Position numbers and translations under genes: made by a program
Assembly: GCA_030527015.1 (NCBI GenBank)
Contig: JAUNBR010000011.1
Span: 29,068 to 67,615 of the forward strand
Source of the DNA: Planctomycetia bacterium
GTDB taxonomy: Bacteria > Planctomycetota > Planctomycetia > Pirellulales > Thermoguttaceae
Reading direction: 5' to 3'
Length of the DNA stretch: 38,548 bases
Part shown: one piece after another, positions 1 through 7,604 of the stretch
How positions within the stretch are numbered: the stretch's first letter is position 1
How the letters are laid out: the number at the start of each line of letters is the position of its first letter
Notes under the pieces: model-generated
Told to the model about the DNA's origin: nothing
Seen by the model: only the letters and a program-made list of their open reading frames with translations
The model's database searches: none

Positions 1-2446
1 CAGCCCATCTCCGTCGACCGTCGTGCCGCCGGAGTACTTATTCACGCCGGAAAGTGTCACCGTGCCCGTCCCGGATTTCGTAACCTGACCCGTTCCGGAA
101 ATCACCTGCGAAACGGTCAGACCGCCTTCCGTGGTAATATTATTAAACTGAAGCGTACCATTATTCGTAATGGCGCCCGTACATAGCCGTGAAGTCCCTT
201 CCACAAGCAGTTTACCTGACTGAATCTGCATGGTACTATCCAGTCTATCAGCACGTAAATTATTTGCATTAGAGAATTTCACCGTTCCCATTTCTTTTCC
301 GTCTACTTCTGCACCTTTAATCACCAAGCTACCAGAATTCCAAAAGGTACCCGTCACTTCTAAAACGCTGCCCGCACCAACTTCAAGATTCAGCGTTCCG
401 CCATTTAGATTTAATCCTCCTGTCACCTTGGAGCTCGCCGTAATTTCTTCTCCCATGCGAATGGTACTGCTGGTGGAGCCACTCCTCAAGTGACTATTAA
501 TCCCGTAACTCGCGTTTTCAGTAAACGTCAAAGTACCTCCATTTTCAGTAAATGTCACGTCAAGTGTCATTCTAACTCTCCGCGTAGTAAAATTGAACGT
601 TCCGCCATCAACATAAATATTATTATAATCTTGATCTGCAGAATTAGATGGCTGAAAATTCAGTGTTCCTGCGCTCACATATAAATCACCTTTGAAGCCT
701 GAAGAATCTCCCGTATAGGTCAGCGTACCATTTTGGGTTTTACTGAGTTTAGTTCTTGCTTCTCCATTTATAGCGGTCCCAAGCGTTGCGGAATTGGAAT
801 GAACTCCCACGGTAGCCTCTCCGATAACATTCACGGTTCCACCTGACATAGTCTTTCCTTGTTCCAAACGAAGTGCACCTAATGTTCCCGCGCCTTCTTC
901 CCAGCCCTCTCCGGTGATATTAATTACGGTATTCGAGGAAAATGCTACAGTATCTGCTATATATAATTGTCCCGTCGAATTAACATTTACCGTAACCCCG
1001 TCGGTAGAACCCAAATCATCCTGAGAATCAATTCTCATTCGGGCACCCGTGATGTCAATGGTTCCTTTGAAATCAGATAAAGTTGCACCCGTATAGTTAA
1101 AATCACCGTTTTGAAGTTTTAATTTACCTGCGCCCACAAAAGTATTTGTTATGACTCTATCACCATTAGATAACGTCAGTTCATCCGTGGCATTCGTCAG
1201 GGCATACGTACCTGTAAAACCATTAGCATTCGTCAGTGCGAACTTTCCTGATAAGCCAAGAGTCCCGATTCCGGTAATAGCATTCGACACTGTCAGTGCA
1301 TCGGCTGAAGTGTTCGATAACGTCAAATTGCTCGACACAGCATAAGTCCCCTCAAAACTAGAGAAATTGTTGAGGGTAACTTTCCCTTCCACACTTAAGG
1401 TTCCGTCACCGGTCAGAGCCGAAGAAATATTAAAAGTATTTCCATTCGGATACACTCTCAATGTATCATGGACATTAATTGACTCGCCAGAAATATTTAT
1501 TGTGTTTGTGCCCGCCTCGGCAGAAAGCATCGTACAAACATTTGTATGAGCGTACAGATTCAGCTCACCGCCCAGTGTTAAAGACAAATCTCCACCACTG
1601 GTATTATTAATATTCCATTCATTAAATGTATTTATCGTCGTGACAGGAACCGGTTCCGTGGGGGAAGTCGCAAAAGTAGACGAGGACACTGTCCAGTCAA
1701 CCGGCGAAGTCGCCTCGTGAATCTGAAGCGCCGCGATGCTCCCACGAGAACTTCCAGACCTCTGTCCTCCTTGTATTGATAAACCACCATATTGAGAAGA
1801 AACTTTCAGATAGTTTTTCGCTTCCTCAAGCTCAATTTTCGCCGAGGAGCCCTGTTGGGTAGAAACTCCCCAATTATCCGTACCCACCACTGTTCCACCA
1901 TTCGAGCCGGAATACGAAACCCCATTCACCGTGATGGGTCGGTATTGGGAAGTGTCTACATCTGTAGCAGCATACACGTAAACATCATAAAATTTATAAG
2001 GAATATCCCGAACTTGAATCTTTACGCCAGAACCTCCGTCATCCAAATATGTTTGAAACAGCGCGTTTTCACTGTTAAAAGTCAAATTTGTATGATAAGT
2101 ATTCGCTGCCGAATACGACAGGAAGGCAGCTTCATTTTTATTAACAGATTTCAGTGAAATATTGTTTTTAGAAATTGTCGCTACCGGATCTGACATAATA
2201 TTCCAGTATTGCCCATCGACTGCTATCGCACCAAAAGTTGATCCAGTCGCCATGGAGTTACCATAGTTAGTCTGTGTGAAATTAATAGAAATAGAATCCG
2301 CCGCGAAAAGACTCGCGGTCAGCAGAGAACTGCAAAGAAAAACCACCACGGCCACGCTAAAATAGCGAAGGGGGGGGGGGGTAGCTAAATATTGTTTGTG
2401 AACATGACTTGGAAAAGTTGACCATTAATTTTTGGATATTTCTCAT
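1..2446 (-). CDS. Autotransporter-repeat-type surface protein, 5' part, frame broken by a C12 tract (phase-OFF)
   Basis: An uninterrupted frame runs from 2370 to the window edge (790 codons, no stop when read triplet by triplet) and continues outside. After a signal peptide (hydrophobic core VAVVVFLCSSLL, likely cut after LFAA) come about 230 residues of a soluble module (FYDVYVYAATDVD, PITVNGVSYSG), then Gly/Thr/Ser/Asn-rich beta repeats. The last visible repeats, GTGQVTKSGTGTVTLSG and NKYSGGTTVDG, match the passenger-associated transport repeat (PATR) style. The only ATG with a ribosome site is at 2446 (AAGGGG at 2455-2460, 8-nt spacing). Reading from it hits TAG after 29 codons because the C run (2370-2381) has 12 bases; 11 or 14 would join it to the signal peptide. 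An in-frame GTG after the tract exists but has no ribosome site and would drop the basic N-region. Probably exported and surface-exposed; the ligand is unknown. Confidence 0.8.
2370..2381 (-). repeat. C12 homopolymer (G12 on +) in the signal-peptide region of the surface-protein gene
   Basis: Twelve consecutive G on the + strand. From the ATG at 2446 to base 2371 there are 76 nt, one more than a multiple of three, so the long frame is read only if the tract holds 3n+2 bases (11 or 14). With 12 the peptide ends at TAG after 29 codons; with 13 it ends at a TGA a little further on. This is the architecture of a slipped-strand contingency locus; a consensus error in the run is the alternative. 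Confidence 0.85.
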
Positions 2447-2521
2447 AACGAAAACCCCTTTTTTTTAAACAAATGTTGTTTTGGATTAAAAATCCACTAA
2501 ATAGGAAACATATATAATCAT

Positions 2522-2550
2522 ATTATAATCCAACGAAAGCTAATCGTCAA
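2522..2550 (-). promoter_or_regulatory. Sigma-70-type promoter of the phase-variable surface-protein gene
   Basis: On the minus strand TTGACG (2545-2550), a 17-bp spacer and TATAAT (2522-2527). The predicted start near 2515 leaves a leader of about 70 nt before the ATG at 2446, with AAGGGG as ribosome site. The near-consensus promoter argues that the gene is meant to be expressed when the C tract is in frame. Confidence 0.75.
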
Positions 2551-2693
2551 GTTATTTCCGAATAAAAATAAAAATATTTTCAAAAAAACTTTAAAATTTT
2601 TGGATTTTTTTGCCAAAAAAGAGAAATTTTCTCAAAAAAAAATTTAAAATCATGGAGAATAGAAAATCGAAACGCAAAAATATTGATTTTTCG

Positions 2694-2817
2694 TTTAAAT
2701 TTCCGTTTCGTGCGGCCCTCGAGGCAAGCATTTTCAGCGGAGCCTGTGCAGGCAGGGAGAAGCAAAAATGTCTGTTTTCAGAGCCGTACAAAACGGAAGT
2801 TTAGAGTGGAACCCGTA
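2694..2817. repeat. Palindromic element, degraded copy with two L-type arms
   Basis: The left end reads TTTAAATTTCCG and the right end is the reverse complement of the same arm type (AGAGTGGAACCCGTA, followed by TA). The inner region is altered. Copies elsewhere have one L and one R arm, so this looks like a recombined or internally rearranged derivative. The flank at 2561-2693 is very A/T-rich with short hairpins (for example GAGAAATTTTCTC) and no gene. Confidence 0.6.
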
Positions 2818-2857
2818 TAATAAAAGTGCACCCCCTGTTTTTTTCCCAAAAACATTA

Positions 2858-2863
2858 TATAAT
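2858..2863 (+). promoter_or_regulatory. -10 element of tRNA-Pro
   Basis: TATAAT ends 12 nt before the mature tRNA 5' end, correct for a tRNA promoter. No good -35 hexamer is seen 16-18 bp upstream. Confidence 0.45.
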
Positions 2864-2875
2864 TCTAACAATCAT

Positions 2876-2950
2876 CGGGGCGTAGCGCAGCCTGGCTAGC
2901 GCATCTGCTTTGGGAGCAGAGGGTCGGAGGTTCGAATCCTCTCGCCCCGA
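2876..2950 (+). tRNA. tRNA-Pro (anticodon TGG)
   Basis: A full cloverleaf can be folded: acceptor CGGGGCG (2876-2882) with CGCCCCG (2943-2949), D arm GCGC/GCGC, anticodon stem TCTGC/GCAGA around loop TTTGGGA with anticodon TGG, T arm GGAGG-TTCGAAT-CCTCT, discriminator A. The CCA end is not encoded. A terminator follows directly. Confidence 0.95.
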
Positions 2951-2953
2951 TTC

Positions 2954-2990
2954 CGCCGTTTTGCTGGAACTCGCAGGACGGCGTTTTTTT
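2954..2990 (+). terminator. Rho-independent terminator of tRNA-Pro
   Basis: CGCCGT (2954-2959) pairs with ACGGCG (2978-2983), with TGC/GCA adding to the stem, followed by seven T. The stem sequence is the same as that of the tRNA-Gln terminator at 3438-3476. Confidence 0.9.
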
Positions 2991-3055
2991 ATGCCCAAAT
3001 GCCGTGTTTTTTGGAATGTGGGAGCATTTTTCCCCTTTTCTTTCCCATTTTCTTT

Positions 3056-3261
3056 TATCTGATACACATAAATTTCCACTTCCCCCAGCATTTTTGCTTC
3101 GCTGAAAATGCCTGCTTTTATACCCGATACATTATAAAATTCAGCTTCACCGGCTTTTTTGCTTCGCTGAAAAGCCTGCTTTTAGAGCCGCACAAAACGA
3201 AATTTTAAATTGGAACCAGTATAGAACCGCACCAAACGGAAATTTAACATGGAACCAGGAT
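3056..3261 (-). repeat. Palindromic element, outer copy interrupted by another copy
   Basis: The left part (3056-3120) reads TATCTGATACACATAAATTTCC and runs through the inner hairpin to CTGCTTTTA. The right part resumes at 3222 with TAGAACCGCACC and ends near 3261. The intervening 3121-3221 is a complete second copy. Removing it and one TA restores a normal element. Confidence 0.85.
3121..3221 (-). repeat. Palindromic MITE-like element, intact 101-bp copy nested in another copy
   Basis: It begins TACCCGATACATTATAAA and ends AATTGGAACCAGTA, flanked by TA at 3119-3120 and 3222-3223. Both TAs derive from the single TA of the outer element (CTGCTTTTAGA), so this shows the exact element boundary and the TA target duplication. 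Confidence 0.9.
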
Positions 3262-3437
3262 GAATGCCCGACTTTCTTGATGCCCCGGCACGCCCTCTTT
3301 TTTGGGAGATCGTCGAAAACACGTTTTTTCGGCGTTTCTGATGGCGAAACACGAAAAAAAAGGGAATGTTCTCTCCATTCCTTTAAAAAACTATCTTTCG
3401 TCTTAAAAAATGGCCTTTCGTCGTCATGATCGGGGCA
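3262..3437. other. Intergenic stretch with no recognised feature
   Basis: Between the nested element pair and the tRNA-Gln terminator. Frames crossing it also cross the element and the antisense of the tRNA and have no ribosome site, so I see no gene here. Confidence 0.6.
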
Positions 3438-3476
3438 TAAAAAAACGCCGTCCTGCGATTTCCTGCAAAACGGCGT
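3438..3476 (-). terminator. Rho-independent terminator of tRNA-Gln
   Basis: On the minus strand ACGCCGT (3470-3476) pairs with ACGGCGT (3445-3451), then a T run. Apart from the loop it is the same sequence as the tRNA-Pro terminator 450 bp away in inverted orientation. Confidence 0.9.
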
Positions 3477-3480
3477 ATGA

Positions 3481-3551
3481 CAGGGGAACAGGGACTCGAA
3501 CCCCAACTAAATGAACCAGAATCATTTGTGCTGCCATTACACAATTCCCCT
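3481..3551 (-). tRNA. tRNA-Gln (anticodon CTG)
   Basis: On the minus strand: acceptor AGGGGAA/TTCCCCT, D arm GTGT...GCAC, anticodon stem AATGA/TCATT with loop TTCTGGT (anticodon CTG), T arm TGGGG-TTCGAGT-CCCTG, discriminator G, no encoded CCA. The promoter at 3564-3592 and terminator at 3438-3476 fit a single-gene transcript convergent with tRNA-Pro. Confidence 0.93.
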
Positions 3552-3563
3552 AAAACTGAAAGA

Positions 3564-3592
3564 AATATAACATATTTCGCTCAAACTGTCAA
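3564..3592 (-). promoter_or_regulatory. Sigma-70-type promoter of tRNA-Gln
   Basis: TTGACA (3587-3592), 17-bp spacer, TATATT (3564-3569) on the minus strand. The predicted start lies about 6 nt before the mature tRNA 5' end. Confidence 0.85.
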
Positions 3593-3732
3593 GAGGGGGG
3601 AAAACTCTCACAAAAAGATTTCTTCCGTCCTGATTCGCGGATAATTTCCATAAGAAAAGTCTTTTTTTGTTTCATAAAGAGCCGTCTTTCGCACGGAAAA
3701 ACATTTTTTTTGAAAGATTTTGGCCGATTTTA

Positions 3733-3833
3733 TGTCTGATGCACGATAAAATTCCGCTTCTCCGGCTTTTTGCTTCGCTGAAAATGCTTGTTTCGTGAGC
3801 CGCAAAAAACGGAAATTTAAAATATGCCCGGAT
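3733..3833 (-). repeat. Palindromic element, degraded copy
   Basis: TGTCTGATGCACGATAAA resembles the R arm, then GCTTTTTGCTTCGCTGAAAATGC and GGAAATTTAAAAT. The right terminus is diverged. It lies 58 bp past the 3' end of the methyltransferase gene. Confidence 0.75.
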
Positions 3834-3891
3834 TTATACGTAAAATTCTGTACCACGGTATTCCGCGATCCATGAAGTATATGCGTCCCGA

Positions 3892-4803
3892 TTATTTTTT
3901 TTGTAAAACAAATATTCGATAATCTGTCTGGTGTAACTTTTGCATTTTTCGATAAATCTTATCCAGCTCTGAACGTGACCGCGCAGGAACACCTAAATCT
4001 TGGGAACGATAACGCTCACTGCCACGGATCACAGAAAAAGCAGGCTCCTCCATGTGCTGGACGACTTTTAACCCAAATTTATTTATTAACATGTGAAAAC
4101 TCTCGAGGGAGTGCAGATAAAAATGTCTTGGTGGATCCCAGCTATAACAATATTTTCCAAATTCATCCGACAAAAACTGCGAAAAAATAGGTATGCGAAT
4201 AATAACATATCCATTCTCATTCAAAAGGCGGGTAATCGCCTCACACACCAAATACTGATCCGGCATGTGCTCCAAAGAATGATGCAGCATAATTATGTCA
4301 TACTTTCCCGCGATTTCATGAATATTTTTTTTAAGAATACGTAACCCATCCGAAAGATAAAGATCCTCTTTAATGAACGGATCCGCGCCTGTCAGATCCG
4401 TAAAACCACACTGCTGCATACTTCTTAACAATTGTCCGTTTCCGCATCCGACATCTAAAATAGACTGATCGGTTCTCCAAGGAATCTGAACCTTACTCAT
4501 AAAATCTGAGTGAAAAAGGCAAAAGAATCTCCCTAAAAGACCTTTTCCGAACAATTTATACTTATTACGAAGAGTTCTTCTCCACCGACGAATGAAAGAT
4601 ATTTTTTTATATTCATCAGAAAAAGAATAATAATCTTTAGGATAATATCTTGACATGTCCTCCGGTATGGATGAAATCTGAAAACAGCCGCACTGAGCAC
4701 ACCGAAAGTAAAGAAAAGAATCATGTAAATTCATTAAAAATTCGTTTACGTTAAATTCCTGATTCCCTTTTTCATTATTACAAATTTTACATTTCATAGG
4801 CAC
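3892..4803 (-). CDS. Class I SAM-dependent methyltransferase with N-terminal zinc-ribbon-like cysteines
   Basis: 303 aa. Cys5/Cys8 and Cys35/Cys38 form two CxxC pairs like the zinc-binding N-terminus of some sugar or small-molecule C-methyltransferases. Motif I is ILDVGCGNGQ (about residues 115-124), followed by YDIIMLHHSLEHM (about 169-181), typical of the methyltransferase 11/12 fold; the C-terminus is helical and basic. The GTG at 4803 has AGGA at 8-nt spacing and is preferred over the ATG two codons later (14 nt). It stands alone, with repeat elements on both sides and corA in the same direction upstream. The acceptor cannot be told; a cell-surface sugar or lipid is plausible but inferred. 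Confidence 0.85.
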   Translation of the reverse strand: MPMKCKICNNEKGNQEFNVNEFLMNLHDSFLYFRCAQCGCFQISSIPEDMSRYYPKDYYSFSDEYKKISFIRRWRRTLRNKYKLFGKGLLGRFFCLFHSDFMSKVQIPWRTDQSILDVGCGNGQLLRSMQQCGFTDLTGADPFIKEDLYLSDGLRILKKNIHEIAGKYDIIMLHHSLEHMPDQYLVCEAITRLLNENGYVIIRIPIFSQFLSDEFGKYCYSWDPPRHFYLHSLESFHMLINKFGLKVVQHMEEPAFSVIRGSERYRSQDLGVPARSRSELDKIYRKMQKLHQTDYRIFVLQKK

Positions 4804-4856
4804 ACTTTTTATCCTAATTTTAATTTAAATTTCTATTTTCCAAAACTTCAAAAAAG

Positions 4857-4959
4857 TATTTTCATGCACGATAAAATTCCGCTTCTCCGGCTTTTTACTT
4901 CGCTGAAAATGCTTGTTTCGAGATCCACAAAAAACGAAAATTAAAGTGGAAACAGGATA
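4857..4959 (-). repeat. Palindromic element, degraded copy
   Basis: R-type left arm (CATGCACGATAAAATTCC), inner CTTTTTACTTCGCTGAAAATGC, right arm TTAAAGTGGAAACAGGATA. It lies 32 bp past the 3' end of the CorA-like gene, between it and the methyltransferase gene. Confidence 0.8.
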
Positions 4960-4990
4960 TATGAAAGTAAAATTTTGGCGAAGTAAAAAT

Positions 4991-5932
4991 TTACACCAGG
5001 TTAAAACGTTTCAGAACAAGATATGTAATATATGCGAGGATTCCGAAAATGATAAACATAATCGGATAAGAAACCCACATGGGAACCACATTTTCACCAA
5101 ACATTTTATCCATAAAGAGAGTGTACTCCGACATGCCGCCGATTCCCGCGATAACATTCATGGGCATCAGCAGCAGTGAAAAAATCGTCAGACGTTTCAT
5201 CAGAACATTTAAATCATTTCCCATCAGAGAAATCCGGGCATCCATCATGCGCGTGATAATACTCATGGTAATCTGCGCTTCCTGACAGCACTGTGCACTG
5301 TCCAGACGAATGTCGTCTAAAATTTCCTGCTGCTGAGAGTCGAAACCCAATCTACCGGCGATATTATAAATTCTGTCGATAAGCGTGTGATTTCCATTTA
5401 AGGCATTCACATAATACGTCATGCTTTTTCCCAGAGTAAACATGTTCACTAAAACATCACGTGAACCGAGCTGATCCTCCAGCTGATCGATTCCCAAGCT
5501 GATACAGCGCAGGTGCTCATGGAAATGCATCGTCGTACGGTGCAAAATATTAATCAGTAAATCTCGAATATTATGAATAGAAGAATATAAACGGAGAAAT
5601 TCTTCCTCCGACATTTCTTCATTAAAAATAAAAAGCAGCTGGTCATCATGAATGACGGCGCCGAGAGAAGTGACCCGAAACTCGATATGAGCATCCACCA
5701 CGCCGATGTGCAGTGGATGCTTCATGATGATAATGATTTTATCATTTCGGTGCTCCACACGCGGTAACTCATTTTCATCGAGAATGGAGTTCAGGGAGTG
5801 CCAGCCGAGATTAAACTGTTTCTGAATATAAAGCTTTTCACTCTGGTCTGGCTCACAGCAGAAAAGGACAGGAGCGTCCTGTAATTCCGCGTCCACCAGA
5901 CGTCCAGATTCAAAAGTATAAGCAGTAATCAT
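4991..5932 (-). CDS. CorA-family divalent-cation channel, GMS variant
   Basis: 313 aa. A mostly helical cytoplasmic N-terminal part of about 240 residues is followed by two transmembrane helices at the C-terminus (about 245-270 and 287-308), the CorA layout. The signature loop after TM1 is IAGIGGMSEYT (Gly266-Met267-Ser268), where Mg2+-transporting CorA has Gly-Met-Asn. Related CorA-like proteins with GGMSE are known to me, so ion choice (Mg2+, Co2+, Ni2+ or efflux) is open. The acidic FGENVV loop between the helices could attract cations. The start is secure: AGGAGGT lies 5-6 nt before the ATG. No Mg2+ riboswitch was recognised upstream, where a repeat element ends 42 bp away. Confidence 0.85.
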   Translation of the reverse strand: MITAYTFESGRLVDAELQDAPVLFCCEPDQSEKLYIQKQFNLGWHSLNSILDENELPRVEHRNDKIIIIMKHPLHIGVVDAHIEFRVTSLGAVIHDDQLLFIFNEEMSEEEFLRLYSSIHNIRDLLINILHRTTMHFHEHLRCISLGIDQLEDQLGSRDVLVNMFTLGKSMTYYVNALNGNHTLIDRIYNIAGRLGFDSQQQEILDDIRLDSAQCCQEAQITMSIITRMMDARISLMGNDLNVLMKRLTIFSLLLMPMNVIAGIGGMSEYTLFMDKMFGENVVPMWVSYPIMFIIFGILAYITYLVLKRFNLV

Positions 5933-5973
5933 CTCGCACCTCCTTCAGGAAACATTTTTCCGACAAGATTTCG

Positions 5974-6073
5974 TACCCGACGCACTATAAAATTCCGCTT
6001 CACAGGCATTTTGCTTCACTGAAAATGCCTGCTTAAAGGGCCGCATAAAACGGAAATTAAAGTGGAACCAGTA
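5974..6073 (-). repeat. Palindromic element, near-intact 100-bp copy
   Basis: TACCCGACGCACTATAAA at the left, GTGGAACCAGTA at the right followed by TA; the left flank is CG, not TA. A short extra arm end (TTTAGAGTGGAGTCCGTA, about 6077-6094) follows, apparently the remnant of an older copy. Confidence 0.85.
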
Positions 6074-6178
6074 TAATTTAGAGTGGAGTCCGTATAATGT
6101 CTGTGCATGGGTATATATGTGCCGGCCGCGCTTCAAAGAAAATTATATTTTCAAAAAGAACATGGCATTCAATTTTTA

Positions 6179-6277
6179 TATCCGATACACTAATTTTCCA
6201 CTTTTTCAGCATTTCGCGATACATGAAATACCAGATTTTGAAGCCGCACGAAACGGAAATTTAAAGAAGAATCAGTG
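6179..6277 (-). repeat. Palindromic element, degraded copy
   Basis: TATCCGATACACTAATTTTCC, then a diverged centre, then AAGCCGCACGAAACGG and TTTAAAGAAGAATCAGT. The left flank is TA. Confidence 0.75.
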
Positions 6278-6350
6278 CACGATAATTTTCACTTTTAAGA
6301 CGTTTCAGAATGCGTGAAAAGCCTCTTCCGTGACCGTATAAAACTTATAT

Positions 6351-6430
6351 TATCCCTGGCACTACTTTAAATTTCATTTTTTACGGCTTCAAAAGCAGGC
6401 ATTTTCAGTAAAGCAAAAATGCCTGCCTGG
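6351..6430 (+). repeat. Palindromic element, truncated copy lacking the R arm
   Basis: The L arm (CACTACTTTAAATTTCA) and inner region AAGCAGGCATTTTCAG are present, then the copy ends at GCCTGCCTGG. It lies 48 bp past the potD stop codon. Confidence 0.7.
6391..6426 (-). terminator. Possible terminator of the pot operon formed by an element remnant
   Basis: GCAGGCATTTT (6395-6405) and AAAATGCCTGC (6416-6426) form an 11-bp stem with a 10-nt loop; on the minus strand TTTT follows. The short T run makes the call tentative. Confidence 0.5.
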
Positions 6431-6477
6431 TAATCTCTGTTCAAAATGAGCCTAAATTAAAGGCTGTCTATTAAAAA

Positions 6478-7545
6478 TTACTGCGCGGCGATAATTTCAT
6501 CCCACACTTTTTGATATTTCTGAATATCTTCGCCCACATCTTCGATCGTCGGAAACTTTTCGAAAGCCTCTGTCGCCACGGCAAAACCTGAACGATTCCG
6601 TAACTCCTCTGAAACTTTCGCGATTCCTTCTAAATTCGGAGCGCGGAACTGCGTATATTCCATATTTCTTGCCGAAACTTCCGGGTCACTGAGAAAATCA
6701 ATAAATGCATGTGCCAGTTCAGGATTTTTCGCATTTTTCGGAATCACAAGATGATCTGCGGAAAAAATCACCCCTTCTTCCGGCGTGGTAAACTGGATAT
6801 TCGGATCTTCCAGCGTGAACTGCATAATGTCTCCACTATAACCATGAACGACATAATGTTCCCCATTTTTTAACTCCTGTTTCGCATCATCCACACCAAA
6901 TTTCGCGAGATTAGGTTTCCAAGAAATAATCAGATCCCGAGCGGCCTCCAACTCTTTTTCATCACGAGTATTTACACTGTACCCAAGCATTAAAAGCCCC
7001 ACGCCAATCGTTTCGCGCGCATCATTTAACATGGTCATACGCCCCTTAAAACGCTCGTCCGTGAAAATTTTCCAAGATTTCGGAGCTTCTCCCAGTTTTT
7101 CAGCATTATACCCGATTCCACTAAAACTCAGCAGGTACGGAACACTGTACTGCATGTTCTCATCTTTCAGTTTTTTGGAAATCACGCGATCTATATACTT
7201 CATCGTGTTCGGCAGTTTTTGAGGATCCAATTTTTGCAGCATGTCTCCGCGCAGCATAATATCCACGGTGTATGTACTGGGAACAATAATATCATAACCC
7301 ACATCACTGGCCTGAATTTTGGCGAGCATGGATTCATTCGAGTCAAAAGTATCGATCACCACGCGGCAATTATGCTTTTTTTCAAATTCTGTTACCAGTT
7401 CCGGGTCTATATAATCCTCCCAGTTATAAATGGAAAGAGTCGCCTGTTTTTCGTTACATCCAGTAAAAAGGGTAACGCTCAAAAGAACGGCAAAAACAGC
7501 CATAAATCCTGTAAAACGATACGCGAAAGACAGTAGTTTTTTCAT
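6478..7545 (-). CDS. potD: Spermidine/putrescine-binding lipoprotein PotD
   Basis: 355 aa. The signal peptide ends in the lipobox LFTGC with Cys30, so the protein is membrane-anchored. The mature part starts with LSIYNWEDYIDPELV, the hallmark of PotD/PotF solute-binding proteins, and keeps the family length and the typical end (PTIEDVGEDIQKYQKVWDEI). It binds polyamine outside the membrane and hands it to PotBC. GGAG lies 6-8 nt before the ATG. It is the last gene of the potABCD operon, 59 bp after potC, with a possible terminator at 6391-6426. Whether it prefers putrescine or spermidine cannot be read from the sequence. Confidence 0.95.
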   Translation of the reverse strand: MKKLLSFAYRFTGFMAVFAVLLSVTLFTGCNEKQATLSIYNWEDYIDPELVTEFEKKHNCRVVIDTFDSNESMLAKIQASDVGYDIIVPSTYTVDIMLRGDMLQKLDPQKLPNTMKYIDRVISKKLKDENMQYSVPYLLSFSGIGYNAEKLGEAPKSWKIFTDERFKGRMTMLNDARETIGVGLLMLGYSVNTRDEKELEAARDLIISWKPNLAKFGVDDAKQELKNGEHYVVHGYSGDIMQFTLEDPNIQFTTPEEGVIFSADHLVIPKNAKNPELAHAFIDFLSDPEVSARNMEYTQFRAPNLEGIAKVSEELRNRSGFAVATEAFEKFPTIEDVGEDIQKYQKVWDEIIAAQ

Positions 7546-7604
7546 TTAATTCTCCAATTAAAAAAGCCAGGGAAAGTGGCGTGAAAGTTTCAACAAAAAC
7601 TCTC

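Noticed and set aside
2591..2804. Overlapping short frames on both strands before tRNA-Pro
   Set aside because: They translate the palindromic element and A/T-rich flank; the same peptide pieces (FRAALKAG, FSAKQK) recur wherever an element lies, in any frame, with no ribosome sites.
3147..3506. 119-codon minus-strand frame
   Set aside because: It runs through part of tRNA-Gln, its terminator and the nested elements, so it cannot be a normal gene.
3892..5932. Methyltransferase and CorA-like gene as one operon
   Set aside because: A 187-bp gap holding an element copy separates them and each has its own translation signals; no functional link is evident.
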